Positions 1 to 8,245 of a stretch of DNA of 64,000 bases are shown piece after piece. The notes under the pieces were generated by a model that was not told the origin of the DNA, made no database searches, and saw nothing but the letters and a program-made list of their open reading frames with translations. This stretch comes from Flavobacteriales bacterium (GTDB lineage Bacteria > Bacteroidota > Bacteroidia > JACJYZ01). The first letter of the stretch is position 1. Each line of letters begins with the position of its first letter. The stretch is from positions 1,860,001 to 1,924,000 of the forward strand of contig JACJYZ010000002.1 of NCBI GenBank assembly GCA_020635855.1, read 5' to 3'. The translations under genes and the position numbers were made by a program.

Positions 1-27
1 TAGAAGCAGGACGAAACACACGCCCCC

Positions 28-48
28 ATTCGTCATTCGTAATCCGTA
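28..48. repeat. heptamer array (ATTCGTA type), 3 units
   Basis: Three head-to-tail 7-bp units ATTCGTC, ATTCGTA and ATCCGTA lie just before the first gene. The same family recurs at 691 and 4143. Period and unit similarity are seen directly; function is unknown. Confidence 0.7.
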
Positions 49-54
49 GTTATT

Positions 55-630
55 TTGGATCCCCTTCCCATTCTATTTTTTTCTTCTCCATCCGAGTGGT
101 GGGACTGGCTGCATGAAAACCATGCCGGTGAAAACGGTTTATGGCTGAAGTTGGCTAAGAAAAATTCGGGCCTCGTTTCCGTGTCCTACATGGATGCGGT
201 TGAAACGGCCCTTTGCTGGGGTTGGATTGACGGACAAAAAAAGGCCTTTGATGATCAGTGCTGGATCCAGCGATTCACGCCCCGAAAGCCCCGAAGCATC
301 TGGTCACAGATCAATAAGGAAAAAGCACTGCGGCTGATTGCGGAAAATGCCATGCAACCTGCGGGCATGAAAGCCATAGAAGCCGCAAAGAAAAGCGGGA
401 TGTGGGACAATGCCTATGCCCCTGCAAGCACCATCACCATCCCGAAAGACCTGGCACGGGCATTTAAAAAGAACCCTGCTGCCCACGCCCACTTCAAAAC
501 CCTGAACAGCCAGAACCGCTTTGCCATCCTGCACCGCATTCAAAAAGTAAAAAAGGAAGAAACGCGCGCAAAGAAGATCACCGAGTTCATCGAACTGCTG
601 GAACAGGGCGGATTTATTTATCCGAAATGA
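55..630 (+). CDS. YdeI/OmpD-associated family protein
   Basis: A 191-residue soluble protein resembling the YdeI/OmdA family, whose biochemical role is not well defined (members are linked to bacteriocin resistance or stress in some bacteria). The N-terminal part has the family-typical pattern of a Trp-rich helix (SEWWDWL, residues 11-17), then GLWLKLAKK and the ALCWGWIDGQ core near residues 52-61, followed by RFTPRKPRSIWS. The C-terminal half carries the PKDLARAFKKNPAA helix typical of the OmdA segment. The start is TTG at 55, since no ATG precedes the conserved region. It stands alone, with heptamer arrays on both sides. Family call is from remembered motifs; function is not inferred further. 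Confidence 0.75.
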   Translation: MDPLPILFFSSPSEWWDWLHENHAGENGLWLKLAKKNSGLVSVSYMDAVETALCWGWIDGQKKAFDDQCWIQRFTPRKPRSIWSQINKEKALRLIAENAMQPAGMKAIEAAKKSGMWDNAYAPASTITIPKDLARAFKKNPAAHAHFKTLNSQNRFAILHRIQKVKKEETRAKKITEFIELLEQGGFIYPK

Positions 631-665
631 GACATTAGACTTTAGATATCAGACAACAGATACGA
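631..665. repeat. heptamer array (GAYNNNA type), 5 units
   Basis: Five 7-bp units GACATTA, GACTTTA, GATATCA, GACAACA, GATACGA begin directly after the stop codon of the preceding gene. Units differ in the middle three bases but keep GA at positions 1-2 and A at position 7. Confidence 0.75.
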
Positions 666-690
666 GGAAGCATGATGGGTACACGGCCCC

Positions 691-711
691 ATTCGTCATT
701 CCTAATTCCCG
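691..711. repeat. heptamer array (ATTCNTA type), 3 units
   Basis: Units ATTCGTC, ATTCCTA and ATTCCCG, related to those at 28 and 4143, 30 bp upstream of the next start codon. Confidence 0.65.
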
Positions 712-741
712 CCATATATTTGCTCCCAAAGCTACTTCATC

Positions 742-1341
742 ATGGAAGCATCCAACAGCATCAACCTCGAACTCTGGCTAAAGATCGGAGCCTTCGTGGT
801 ATCGGTTCTTTTACTCGGGAAAGGCATCTTCGAATACACCCGGGCACAGAAATGGAAGCGTGCCGAACTGATCGCAAAGGAGATGAAAGAATTCTTGCAG
901 GATGCAACCATCAAACGCGCCCTGCTCCTGCTCGACTGGAACGCGAACTACATCGACCTGAGGCCGGAGGAAAACAATGGGGAAAAGCAGATGCATTTCA
1001 CCGACAAGCTGATCACCTCCGCACTACGCACCCATCGGGAGTGCAACCGGTTCACGCCGGAAGAAGTGATCATCAAAGGTATCTTCGATGGGTTCCTGGA
1101 CCGCCTGGGCTACTTCAACAACTACATTTCAGCCGGATTGATCACTGCAAATGAAGTGAAGCCCTACCTTATTTATTGGGTGGATATTCTGGCCAATGTG
1201 AACAGCAAAAGGAAACCAACCGAATGTCGTCAGAAGATGTGGAATTTCATCCACGAATACGGTTACTCGGATGTCATCGAGTTGTGCGAACGTTTCGGGT
1301 ACCATGCGATCCCTCCTACGCCACCGGAAGCCCAACCTTGA
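742..1341 (+). CDS. hypothetical membrane-anchored protein
   Basis: A 199-residue protein that I do not recognise. One hydrophobic segment at about residues 13-28 (IGAFVVSVLLLGKGIF) is followed by a charged cytoplasmic-type region with a run of helices and several aromatic residues, ending in a proline-rich tail. The layout resembles small Bacteroidota proteins with one N-terminal anchor and a helical soluble domain. It starts at an ATG 28 bp after a heptamer array and converges on the DUF885 gene, whose stop codon begins at the very next base. No enzyme motif is visible, so no function is proposed. Confidence 0.65.
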   Translation: MEASNSINLELWLKIGAFVVSVLLLGKGIFEYTRAQKWKRAELIAKEMKEFLQDATIKRALLLLDWNANYIDLRPEENNGEKQMHFTDKLITSALRTHRECNRFTPEEVIIKGIFDGFLDRLGYFNNYISAGLITANEVKPYLIYWVDILANVNSKRKPTECRQKMWNFIHEYGYSDVIELCERFGYHAIPPTPPEAQP

Positions 1342-3138
1342 TCAGGCGTTTGCTTTCTGCGCAGCCACCCAGTTTTTAACACGGCTTTCCAGGATGGCCA
1401 ACGGGATGCATCCGCTCCCCAGCACCAGGTCGTGGAATGCACGGATGTCAAAAGCATCACCCAGCTCATGTTCCGCATACGTCCGGAGCTCCCTGATTTT
1501 CAACTGCCCGATCTTATAGGAAAGCGCCTGTCCGGGCCACGACATGTACCTTTCTATCTCCGCCACAATGCTGGCTTCCGGTTCAGCTTCGTGCTCCAGT
1601 GAATACTGAATGGCTTCTTCCCGCGTCCAACCCTTTACATGCATGCCCACATCCACCACCAGGCGGATGGCCCGGTGCATCTCTCCGCTCAACATGCCGA
1701 AATACTGGTACGGATCGGTATACAAGCCCAGTTCTTTACCCAGCGATTCGGAATACAAAGCCCATCCTTCACCATAGGCGCTGTACCACAGCCTTTGGCG
1801 GAAGGTCGGAAGGTCCTGATTTTCCTGCGCAAGAGACACCTGGTAGTGATGTCCCGGAATGGCTTCGTGCAGGAAGAGGTCTTCATCACCGAAGATGTTG
1901 TATTTCTTCGCATCCGGAACAGGTACGTAAAAGATCCCGGGCCGGCTTCCGTCGTTGCTTCCGGCCACATACTCGGCGCTGGCAGACGCCTCACGGAAGG
2001 CTTCGGTGCGGCGCACCTCGAATCCGGCTTTCGGTGTGTGGCGGAACAGCTTCTCCAGGTTTGGCTTCATCTTCTCGTGAATGGCCTTGAAATGATCGAT
2101 CACCTGTTGCGCATCGGTGTAAGGCATGAGTTCCTTCCTGTTGCGCACATAGTCGAAAAAGGATTTCAGATCACCTTCATACCCCACCTGCTGCTTAACG
2201 GCTTCCAGTTCCTTCATCAGCCGGTCCACCTCCTTTGTGCCCACCTCAAACACCTGATCGGCCGTCATATCGGTGGTGGTGTATTTCTTGATCTGGAGCT
2301 GATAGTACTCTTTGCCGTTCGGAATGCCGTCGATGCCGGAAGTGGCCCTGCAGGCCGGGAGATATGTCTCCTCAAAGAATTTGCGCATTCGCTGGTATGC
2401 CGGAATGATCTGATCGCTCACCATGGCGCGGTAGGTGGCGGTGATCTGTTCTTTTTGATTTTCCGACAATCCTTCAGGCAGATGTGCCGCCGGTGTATAG
2501 AACAGGTGGGATTCCACCGGACCGTGGTCCAATGCCGCCAGCTGCGGAATCACCTTTTCGGCAAGCGGCTTCGGCAACACGATCTGCTTGTCGATGCCTT
2601 TCTGCATGCAGGCCACGGCGGTATCCATCCAATCCACATACCCCTGAAGACGCTGGATCCAGTTTTCGTAATCCTTTGCTGTCTTGAACGGTTGTGCGCT
2701 GGTGCCTCCGGCCTGTTGCCCGATTTCAAGCAGCAGGCTGTTGAACTGGTTGATGGGCATGAGGTGCATATCATATGCCATTTCATCCAATGCCATCTGA
2801 CACTCCCATTGCAACACGTCATAACTGACCTGGTCGTTTTCATTCAGCGAATCCCGGTTGTACTGCACCAGCCGGTCGAGGTATCCCTGGTAAAAGGATT
2901 TCAGATCCGTGCGGAACGACAATGAAAGCGAATTGGGCAGCTGATCGTTGAAACGATTATCGCCTTCGTAGGTAGCAGACAACGGGTAGAAACGGAACAG
3001 ATCTTCATGGTACTGTTCCAGCATGTCTGAAAATGCGGGAACGGAATCATTGGAGGCGGACTCCTGCGGTTCGGAATTTTGTTGACAGGAAGATAGTCCG
3101 ATGGCAACCATGGCGATAGATACTACAAAATACTTCAT
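1342..3138 (-). CDS. DUF885 family lipoprotein (putative metallopeptidase)
   Basis: A 598-residue protein of the DUF885 family, which contains putative zinc carboxypeptidase-like enzymes. The N-terminus is a lipoprotein signal (MVAIGLSSC, Cys about residue 18), so it should be anchored in the envelope. The family hallmark FLHEAIPGHHYQ lies near residue 423 and supplies an HExxxxH-type metal-binding motif; GEGWALYSE follows about 30 residues later, as expected. The length of about 600 residues is normal for the family. It is monocistronic and converges with the upstream small gene. Substrate is unknown. Large open frames on the opposite strand here are coding shadows. Confidence 0.88.
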   Translation of the reverse strand: MKYFVVSIAMVAIGLSSCQQNSEPQESASNDSVPAFSDMLEQYHEDLFRFYPLSATYEGDNRFNDQLPNSLSLSFRTDLKSFYQGYLDRLVQYNRDSLNENDQVSYDVLQWECQMALDEMAYDMHLMPINQFNSLLLEIGQQAGGTSAQPFKTAKDYENWIQRLQGYVDWMDTAVACMQKGIDKQIVLPKPLAEKVIPQLAALDHGPVESHLFYTPAAHLPEGLSENQKEQITATYRAMVSDQIIPAYQRMRKFFEETYLPACRATSGIDGIPNGKEYYQLQIKKYTTTDMTADQVFEVGTKEVDRLMKELEAVKQQVGYEGDLKSFFDYVRNRKELMPYTDAQQVIDHFKAIHEKMKPNLEKLFRHTPKAGFEVRRTEAFREASASAEYVAGSNDGSRPGIFYVPVPDAKKYNIFGDEDLFLHEAIPGHHYQVSLAQENQDLPTFRQRLWYSAYGEGWALYSESLGKELGLYTDPYQYFGMLSGEMHRAIRLVVDVGMHVKGWTREEAIQYSLEHEAEPEASIVAEIERYMSWPGQALSYKIGQLKIRELRTYAEHELGDAFDIRAFHDLVLGSGCIPLAILESRVKNWVAAQKANA

Positions 3139-3366
3139 GAGCTGGATTTACATTGGGGAGATGGCAAGGTAAATAATTTTGGGAAACGGGTACGGTTGCC
3201 CGGTGTTTGTTTTCGCGGTTTTTTGTAAGTCTGACAGATGTGAAGGGTTTGTGGTTTTTAGTTTGCTTGCTTGCCCGCCCGTAGCGGAGCGAAGGCGGGT
3301 GGTTGGCCACGTAGAAACCATGCCGCACACGTGACAAAAATCAACCGCGGTACAAGCAAATGTTTT

Positions 3367-3440
3367 GAACCACATAGACACATAGCACACATAGGCAAAC
3401 TATGTGAATGCCTATTGTGGCCTCATAGCCTATGTGGTTC
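3367..3440. repeat. inverted repeat with ACCACATAG ends
   Basis: An 11-bp perfect inverted repeat, GAACCACATAG at 3367-3377 and CTATGTGGTTC at 3430-3440, brackets about 50 bp that contain further CACATAG/CTATGTG words with an 8-bp phase. It has the size and shape of a REP or miniature palindromic element. Mobility is not shown. Confidence 0.6.
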
Positions 3441-3484
3441 AATATCCTTTTTGCAATTTTCAGTTTTTCAGTGAGCCATGCATA

Positions 3485-3526
3485 ACTTGAGACTTGCAAC
3501 TTGAGACTCGCGACTTTCGACTTACG
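3485..3526. repeat. heptamer array (ACTTNNG type), 6 units
   Basis: Six consecutive 7-bp units ACTTGAG, ACTTGCA, ACTTGAG, ACTCGCG, ACTTTCG, ACTTACG, ending 19 bp before the next start codon. Confidence 0.75.
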
Positions 3527-3545
3527 ACCCCTATCTTTACCTCGC

Positions 3546-4094
3546 ATGCAAAACATCATCAAAAGACGAGGCTTCCTGCTACCGATCCGGTTGGGTATTA
3601 CCCTGTTGTTGGTTTCCAGGTTCCTGTCGATTCAACATTTACCGGGACACGAAGAATTATCGGAATCCTCCTGCGCCCTGATCGCTATATTCTATTTCCT
3701 GCGCTACCGGGCCAAAACCAAGCGGGATGTCATGGATCACTTCCGCCTGTTTCTCGTTATGTTCTGGACCCTGCCAGCCTTATTCATGCCAATGATACCA
3801 GGCATCAGCGATAGCGTTGCTGCCGGCATCTCAGGTCTGCAGATGATCACATTTGCCTATTCCGCTTATGAATATTCGTTCGGACAAAAAAAGGGGCTCC
3901 GCATTCTTTCCGGTGCTGCACGCTACATTGTCGCCGGTGGCATTTCCGCGTACATCGTAGCCGTGATGTTCAAAATCATGCATTGGCCGGCCAGCGGCAT
4001 GTTGTTCGCCCTCGGTTTTCTTTCCATCATCACAGGTTTATGGGTCGATGCATTCCGCCAGAATCCCGCGAGTAGTTATAGGTTCAGAATGTAG
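3546..4094 (+). CDS. small multipass membrane protein, GldL-like motif
   Basis: A 182-residue integral membrane protein with about four to six hydrophobic segments. The segment VMFKIMHWPASGMLFALG near residues 138-155 resembles the FKIMHWPG motif of the GldL N-terminal membrane domain and of several small Bacteroidota membrane proteins, but the long GldL cytoplasmic tail is absent. I chose ATG 3546; an upstream TTG at 3501 would start inside the heptamer array. It is not next to other gliding genes, so a role in motility is not supported. Function unknown. Confidence 0.7.
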   Translation: MQNIIKRRGFLLPIRLGITLLLVSRFLSIQHLPGHEELSESSCALIAIFYFLRYRAKTKRDVMDHFRLFLVMFWTLPALFMPMIPGISDSVAAGISGLQMITFAYSAYEYSFGQKKGLRILSGAARYIVAGGISAYIVAVMFKIMHWPASGMLFALGFLSIITGLWVDAFRQNPASSYRFRM

Positions 4095-4142
4095 ATGGAA
4101 CATCAGAAGTCAGACGCATTCAGACGAGCCGGAATCCGACCC

Positions 4143-4170
4143 ATTCCTAATTCCTAATTCGTAATTTCTC
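4143..4170. repeat. heptamer array (ATTCCTA type), 4 units
   Basis: Units ATTCCTA, ATTCCTA, ATTCGTA and ATTTCTC end 3 bp before the start codon of the transporter gene, so they would lie in its leader. Confidence 0.75.
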
Positions 4171-4173
4171 TCC

Positions 4174-5337
4174 ATGCCCTTCCCCACCCGCAACCTATCC
4201 GTCGTACTGCCCACCGTGGTGGTCGCACAGCTCCTCTGCACATCCATGTGGTTCGCAGGTAATTCCGTGGTTGGGGCTTTGGCGGATGAGTACGGACTGG
4301 GTCACGACATCCTGGCCTCCCTCACATCATCGGTGCAAGTGGGATTCATTGCCGGGACACTGGTATATGCCCTGCTCGGCATTGCCGACCGCTTCCCTCC
4401 TTCCAAAGTATTTATGGTTAGTGCACTGCTGGGATCCATTGCCAATGCCGCCGTCACGTGGGGCATTCAGGGCGAAGGCACGCTGATGGCATCGCGGTTC
4501 ACCACCGGGTTTTTCCTTGCCGGCATCTACCCGGTAGGCATGAAAATCGTGAGCGACTATTTTGAACTGGGACTGGGAAAAGCCCTGGGCTGGCTGGTAG
4601 GCGCCCTGGTGATGGGAACCGCTTTGCCGCATCTGATCCGTGCATACGACGCCACCCTGTCATGGCGACTGGTGTTCTGGTTCACGTCGGCGTTGACGGT
4701 GGTTGGTGCACTGGCAGTCGGTCTGGGAGTTGCACCCGGACCGCACCGGAAGCCGGCACCCCGGATGGACATGGGTGCATCCCTGAAGGTATTTCGCAAC
4801 AAGGCTTTCCGGATCGCGGCGTTCGGATACTTCGGACACATGTGGGAGTTGTACACGTTCTGGGCCTTCCTCCCCACCCTACTCACCATGAAACACCCGG
4901 GATCACCGACCGCCTGGCCCACTTTTGTTGTGATCGCGTCCGGAGCCATCGGTTGCATTACCGGAGGTCTGCTGGCGCGAAAAGCCGGAAGCGAAAAGGT
5001 AGCATATGGTGCATTGATCGTATCCGGACTGTGTTGCCTGGCTGCAGGATGGCTGTTGTCGGTTCACATACCCGATAGGGTGTGGTATCTGTTCCTCGTG
5101 CTATGGGGCCTGACTGTGGTGGCGGACTCGCCCCAGTTTTCCGCACTGGTGGCTCAAACCGCACCACCCGAACGAAAAGGAACCGCACTTACCGTGACCA
5201 CATGCATCGGGTTTTCCATCACCATCGGCAGCATCTATTGCATGCAGTATGTCATCTCCCTCTTGCCCCAGTCAACCGTATTCATGCTGCTGGCCATCGG
5301 ACCTGCACTGGCATTGGCAAACCGCTTTGCAAGGTAA
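4174..5337 (+). CDS. MFS transporter
   Basis: A 387-residue major facilitator superfamily permease with about 12 hydrophobic segments. Visible family features include the loop after helix 2 (ALLGIADRFPPSKV, near residues 66-79), a long helix-rich first half, a central hydrophilic loop around residues 190-205 (GPHRKPAPRMD), and the FGHMWELYTFWAF stretch opening the second half, which is typical of a Bacteroidota/proteobacterial MFS subgroup. Near the C-terminus ERKGTALTVTTCIGF matches the usual helix 10-11 region. Substrate cannot be read from the sequence. It starts 3 bp after a heptamer array and has no operon partner. Confidence 0.85.
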   Translation: MPFPTRNLSVVLPTVVVAQLLCTSMWFAGNSVVGALADEYGLGHDILASLTSSVQVGFIAGTLVYALLGIADRFPPSKVFMVSALLGSIANAAVTWGIQGEGTLMASRFTTGFFLAGIYPVGMKIVSDYFELGLGKALGWLVGALVMGTALPHLIRAYDATLSWRLVFWFTSALTVVGALAVGLGVAPGPHRKPAPRMDMGASLKVFRNKAFRIAAFGYFGHMWELYTFWAFLPTLLTMKHPGSPTAWPTFVVIASGAIGCITGGLLARKAGSEKVAYGALIVSGLCCLAAGWLLSVHIPDRVWYLFLVLWGLTVVADSPQFSALVAQTAPPERKGTALTVTTCIGFSITIGSIYCMQYVISLLPQSTVFMLLAIGPALALANRFAR

Positions 5338-5444
5338 ATCCAGCGTGTTTTCAAACCCTGACGGCCTGTTTACGTATGCATGGGCTGTTCCTCCGTCATC
5401 GTACGGAATATGTATATTAAAGCGTCCAATTGCGTTTGAATTCC

Positions 5445-6209
5445 ATGCAACGATTGCCACTTGCCGTATTCGTGTTGTTGAGCATGACCGCTCCTGCCAT
5501 GGCGCAGAACGGCCAATATGCCTTCGATTCGCTGTTTCAGAAGATCACGGTCGGTGAACGTACCTGGTACTCACAGGTGCTGCAACCGGTAAACGGCAAC
5601 TGCCTCACTTCTTATAAGGTGAACAGGCTTGCCTCCGGGCGCAACCAGAGTTATGTTGATAACAACTTCATGCTGACCGATGCCGATTTTCAAAGCCTGA
5701 ACGCCAAAGACCTTCTTCTGTACGCCATGAACCACCCCGAGGAAAGGGTAAACATGAACATGAAGATCAGCCCGCCCGACAACTGGCCTACACTGACCTT
5801 CGCCTACATCGCCCCGACCATGCAGGGAAGACGCATCAGCAAACGACAAATGGACGCCCTTGAGGCAAAACGGGATTCTGTGGTTCAATTCCTCAAAAAC
5901 TGCATGCCCTATTTCCCTGTGCTCACCAAGTCGTACAAAGAGCTTGTGATCAGCCTGCATGCCACCGAATGCATCCCCGAACTGTTGTATAAAGCCAACC
6001 GCCCCTACTACTATGACACCTATGTGGTGACCGTGATCATGAACCTGATGGTGGATGCCCGTTACAAACCGTTCATCCAATCCGATGTGTACAAAAAACT
6101 ATATGGGAAAGAACTGAACTACTCCAGCTTTATCGAATCTGATAAGAAAACGATCGACTTCATCCTGCAAACAGCGGCCGCCTTCTACAAGTCGAAATAC
6201 AACCACTGA
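5445..6209 (+). CDS. secreted hypothetical protein
   Basis: A 254-residue protein with a clear Sec signal peptide (MQRLPLAVFVLLSMTAPAMAQ, cleavage after AMA-Q). The mature part is mixed alpha/beta with many Lys and Tyr residues and no motif that I recognise. I chose ATG 5445 because the signal peptide begins there; a TTG 15 bp upstream is also in frame. It precedes the CreD operon in the same direction with an 84-bp gap holding that operon's promoter, so it is probably a separate unit. Confidence 0.7.
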   Translation: MQRLPLAVFVLLSMTAPAMAQNGQYAFDSLFQKITVGERTWYSQVLQPVNGNCLTSYKVNRLASGRNQSYVDNNFMLTDADFQSLNAKDLLLYAMNHPEERVNMNMKISPPDNWPTLTFAYIAPTMQGRRISKRQMDALEAKRDSVVQFLKNCMPYFPVLTKSYKELVISLHATECIPELLYKANRPYYYDTYVVTVIMNLMVDARYKPFIQSDVYKKLYGKELNYSSFIESDKKTIDFILQTAAAFYKSKYNH

Positions 6210-6244
6210 CCTCCTTCTTCCCATGCTGCAATACCTATTGAATA

Positions 6245-6276
6245 TTTGGCGTTGATGATTCAAAGCATTAACTTTG
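6245..6276 (+). promoter_or_regulatory. predicted Bacteroidota promoter of the CreD operon
   Basis: TTTG at 6245-6248 and TAACTTTG at 6269-6276 are separated by 20 bp, matching the Bacteroidota -33 TTTG / -7 TANNTTTG layout. The -7 box overlaps the left arm of the palindrome at 6271-6287, so a protein bound there would block initiation. Confidence 0.65.
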
Positions 6277-6287
6277 TAATTCAAAGT
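6271..6287 (+). promoter_or_regulatory. predicted operator 1 (ACTTTG-N5-CAAAGT)
   Basis: A perfect 6-bp inverted repeat ACTTTG/CAAAGT with 5-bp spacer ends 6 bp before ATG 6294. The same palindrome with the same spacer occurs at 7247-7263 before the third gene of the operon. The likely binder is the winged-helix protein encoded at 6934. Confidence 0.6.
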
Positions 6288-6293
6288 ACTTTT

Positions 6294-6929
6294 ATGGATA
6301 CAAAACCGCAACCTTCCCTCCAGGACCTGATCGAGATCCGCAGCATGATGGAACGCTCATCGAGGTTCATCTCCCTGAGCGGCCTGAGCGGAATCGCCGC
6401 AGGTGTTTGTGCACTCATCGGTGCCACCGTCACCTATTTTCTATGGGGCAAAAGATTTTATCCCCTGTATGAATTGATTTACACACCAGGTGGTGCGCTA
6501 AAGAAGAGTGCCCTTTTCACCCACGTGGGTATTGCGGTAGGCGTATTGATCGCAGCCCTTTTATCGGGCATATTTTTTACCACACGCAAAGCCAAAAAAC
6601 AGGGTATTCCTGTTTGGGGAACAGCAAGCAAGCGCCTGGTGGTTAACCTGACCATCCCCTTGGTAACAGGTGGTTTCTTCATTTGCAGCCTGGCCTTTCA
6701 CCAGCTGACTTATCTCGCCGCACCCTGCACGCTTATATTTTACGGACTGGCCTTGTTGAATGCAAGCAAGTACACGTTGGATGACATCCGTTACCTGGGC
6801 TTGTCGGAAATCATGCTCGGACTGGTGGCCTGCGTGTTCACCGGATATTCACTGCTGTTCTGGGCGATTGGTTTTGGAGTGATGCATATCGTTTACGGCA
6901 TCACCATGTACAGGAAGTACGACATCTGA
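6294..6929 (+). CDS. multipass membrane protein of CreD/wHTH operon
   Basis: A 211-residue membrane protein with about six hydrophobic segments (for example residues 28-45, 75-95, 120-135 and 180-200). It begins with a short soluble head (QPSLQDLIEIRSMMERSSRF) that is typical of a Bacteroidota membrane-protein family often found next to a winged-helix regulator. The start is ATG 6294, the first Met after the predicted operator. It is followed 4 bp later by the regulator, so the two are surely cotranscribed. It may act as a membrane sensor or partner of the regulator; that is inference from context. Confidence 0.75.
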   Translation: MDTKPQPSLQDLIEIRSMMERSSRFISLSGLSGIAAGVCALIGATVTYFLWGKRFYPLYELIYTPGGALKKSALFTHVGIAVGVLIAALLSGIFFTTRKAKKQGIPVWGTASKRLVVNLTIPLVTGGFFICSLAFHQLTYLAAPCTLIFYGLALLNASKYTLDDIRYLGLSEIMLGLVACVFTGYSLLFWAIGFGVMHIVYGITMYRKYDI

Positions 6930-6933
6930 CAAA

Positions 6934-7230
6934 GTGAAAGAGTGGCTACATAACCTCGACAAGGCTTTCGAAAGCCGCGTGCGACTGGGCATCATGTCTG
7001 TACTGATGGTGAATGACCGGGTCGACTTCAACACCATGAAGGAAACCCTGGATGTATCAGACGGCAACCTCGCCAGCCATGTCGGCGCCCTGGAGCAACT
7101 GGGGTATGTGAAGGTAACCAAGAAGTTCATCGGAAAGAAACCGAACACGTCATATGCCGCCACAGCAGCAGGCAAACAAGCGTTCCAGGAGCATCTTGCC
7201 GCGCTGGAGAAAATGCTGAAGGATCGTTGA
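6934..7230 (+). CDS. winged-helix transcriptional regulator
   Basis: A 98-residue one-domain DNA-binding protein of the MarR/PadR-like winged-helix type (HTH_27-like). Residues 4-20 (WLHNLDKAFESRVRLGI) form the opening helix, DFNTMKETLDVSDGNLASHVGALEQLGYV near residues 31-59 is the helix-turn-helix, and VKVTKKFIGKKPNTSYAAT forms the wing. The start is GTG, 4 bp after the preceding stop. It lies inside the operon whose promoter and internal gap both carry ACTTTG-N5-CAAAGT, so autorepression through that palindrome is likely. In Bacteroidota such regulators commonly sit next to creD. Confidence 0.88.
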   Translation: MKEWLHNLDKAFESRVRLGIMSVLMVNDRVDFNTMKETLDVSDGNLASHVGALEQLGYVKVTKKFIGKKPNTSYAATAAGKQAFQEHLAALEKMLKDR

Positions 7231-7246
7231 TTTTTTTTAATCATCT

Positions 7247-7263
7247 ACTTTGAAACTCAAAGT
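7247..7263 (+). promoter_or_regulatory. predicted operator 2 (ACTTTG-N5-CAAAGT)
   Basis: A second copy of the palindrome, spacer AAACT, lies 7 bp before ATG 7271 in the 40-bp gap after the regulator gene. Its left arm forms TACTTTG, close to the -7 consensus, so it may control a second promoter for the last two genes. Confidence 0.6.
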
Positions 7264-7270
7264 TCTTTAT

Positions 7271-8212
7271 ATGAAAAAATGGAAGCGCATATTATCCGAC
7301 CTGGAGGTTCTATCGGCACTGGCCGTGCTATGTTACATGGCCGCCATCTCACTTCCCTCCAACAACATCTGGTACATGGCAGCGGCATCCCTGGCATGGC
7401 AGGCACATCTCGTTTTGCTGGGATTCGGCCTCTACCTCATCGTACGGCAACGGCTTTCACTGGCTACCATCCACTTGTTTGCAGCATGCCTGGTATATAC
7501 CACGGTCATTCCCACCTACCCGGCATCCCTGGGAAAAGAAACCCATGCGGGTACCGACTTGCGCATTGCCCACTTCAACGTTCTGAAGTCAAACAGAGAT
7601 TATATTTCCACCCTGAAAGCGGCGAAGGAAAGCTGCGCCGATTTCCTCTCATTCCAGGAAGTAAATGAAGCGTGGACCCGCATCCTCGTCGACGGGTTGA
7701 AGGACGAATACCCCTACCGGATGGTTCATTCCGAGGAGGAATGCTGTTTCGGCATTGCCGTGTTCTCCAAGTACCCCCTGGATCATGAAGCCGTACGGTA
7801 TTTCGGTGGTGTGGCCAACCTAACCGGGTGTGTGTGCAAAGACGGGCAGGAGATTGCGTTTATCACCCTCCATCCCCAGTCTCCGACTTCCGAAGCCCGT
7901 CTGCATACCCGCAACCGCCACCTGCTGGAAGCGGCAGATTATTTCTCATCCATCGAAGGACCCAAGCTGGCCATAGGCGATTTCAATACGGTGCCATGGG
8001 ATCGGAACCTGGAACAATTCCGTGACAGGCTCCGGCTGACCGACAGCCGCAAGAACCTGGCAGCCACCTATCCCTCCTTTGCCCCGATGCTCCGTATCCC
8101 CATTGACCATATCCTGCACTCAAACCAGATCCGGTGCACACGTTTTGACACCATCACTTCCACCTCATCCGATCACCTGGGCGTAGTAGGCGATTACATC
8201 ATCAACAGCTAA
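7271..8212 (+). CDS. membrane-anchored endonuclease/exonuclease/phosphatase family protein
   Basis: A 313-residue protein with about three N-terminal membrane segments (residues 15-85) and an EEP-fold catalytic domain after residue 95. Catalytic landmarks are visible in order: RIAHFNVL (metal/Asn region), LSFQEVNE with the metal-binding Glu, AIGDFNTVPWD with the catalytic Asp-Asn, PIDHIL and SSDHLGVVGD with the final Asp-His pair. Its architecture matches the small membrane EEP proteins of Bacteroidota, whose substrates are mostly unknown. The start is ATG 7271, just after operator 2. It belongs to the CreD operon by position and spacing (33 bp to creD). Confidence 0.85.
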   Translation: MKKWKRILSDLEVLSALAVLCYMAAISLPSNNIWYMAAASLAWQAHLVLLGFGLYLIVRQRLSLATIHLFAACLVYTTVIPTYPASLGKETHAGTDLRIAHFNVLKSNRDYISTLKAAKESCADFLSFQEVNEAWTRILVDGLKDEYPYRMVHSEEECCFGIAVFSKYPLDHEAVRYFGGVANLTGCVCKDGQEIAFITLHPQSPTSEARLHTRNRHLLEAADYFSSIEGPKLAIGDFNTVPWDRNLEQFRDRLRLTDSRKNLAATYPSFAPMLRIPIDHILHSNQIRCTRFDTITSTSSDHLGVVGDYIINS

Positions 8213-8215
8213 TAT

Positions 8216-8243
8216 CCAATAACCAACAACCAATAACTATCAA
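8216..8243. repeat. heptamer array (CCAATAA type), 4 units
   Basis: Units CCAATAA, CCAACAA, CCAATAA and CTATCAA end 2 bp before the creD start codon. They occupy the place of its ribosome-binding region. Confidence 0.75.
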
Positions 8244-8245
8244 CC

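Larger units (their letters stand above)
3139..3545. other. 407-bp intergenic region with several short repeats
   Basis: No gene is seen here. It contains a GC-rich imperfect hairpin around 3279-3301 (CCCGCC facing GGCGGG), the inverted repeat at 3367-3440 and the heptamer array at 3485-3526. A likely -10-type element TATCTTTA precedes the next gene. It separates divergent transcription units. Confidence 0.6.

Noticed and set aside
1639..2925. A 428-residue open frame opposite the DUF885 gene
   Set aside because: It is antisense to a well-supported protein, has no recognisable domain, and reflects the codon bias of the true strand.
3139..3545. A tRNA or small RNA gene in the intergenic region
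   Set aside because: No cloverleaf or typical acceptor/TPsiC pattern is visible, and repeats explain the local structure.
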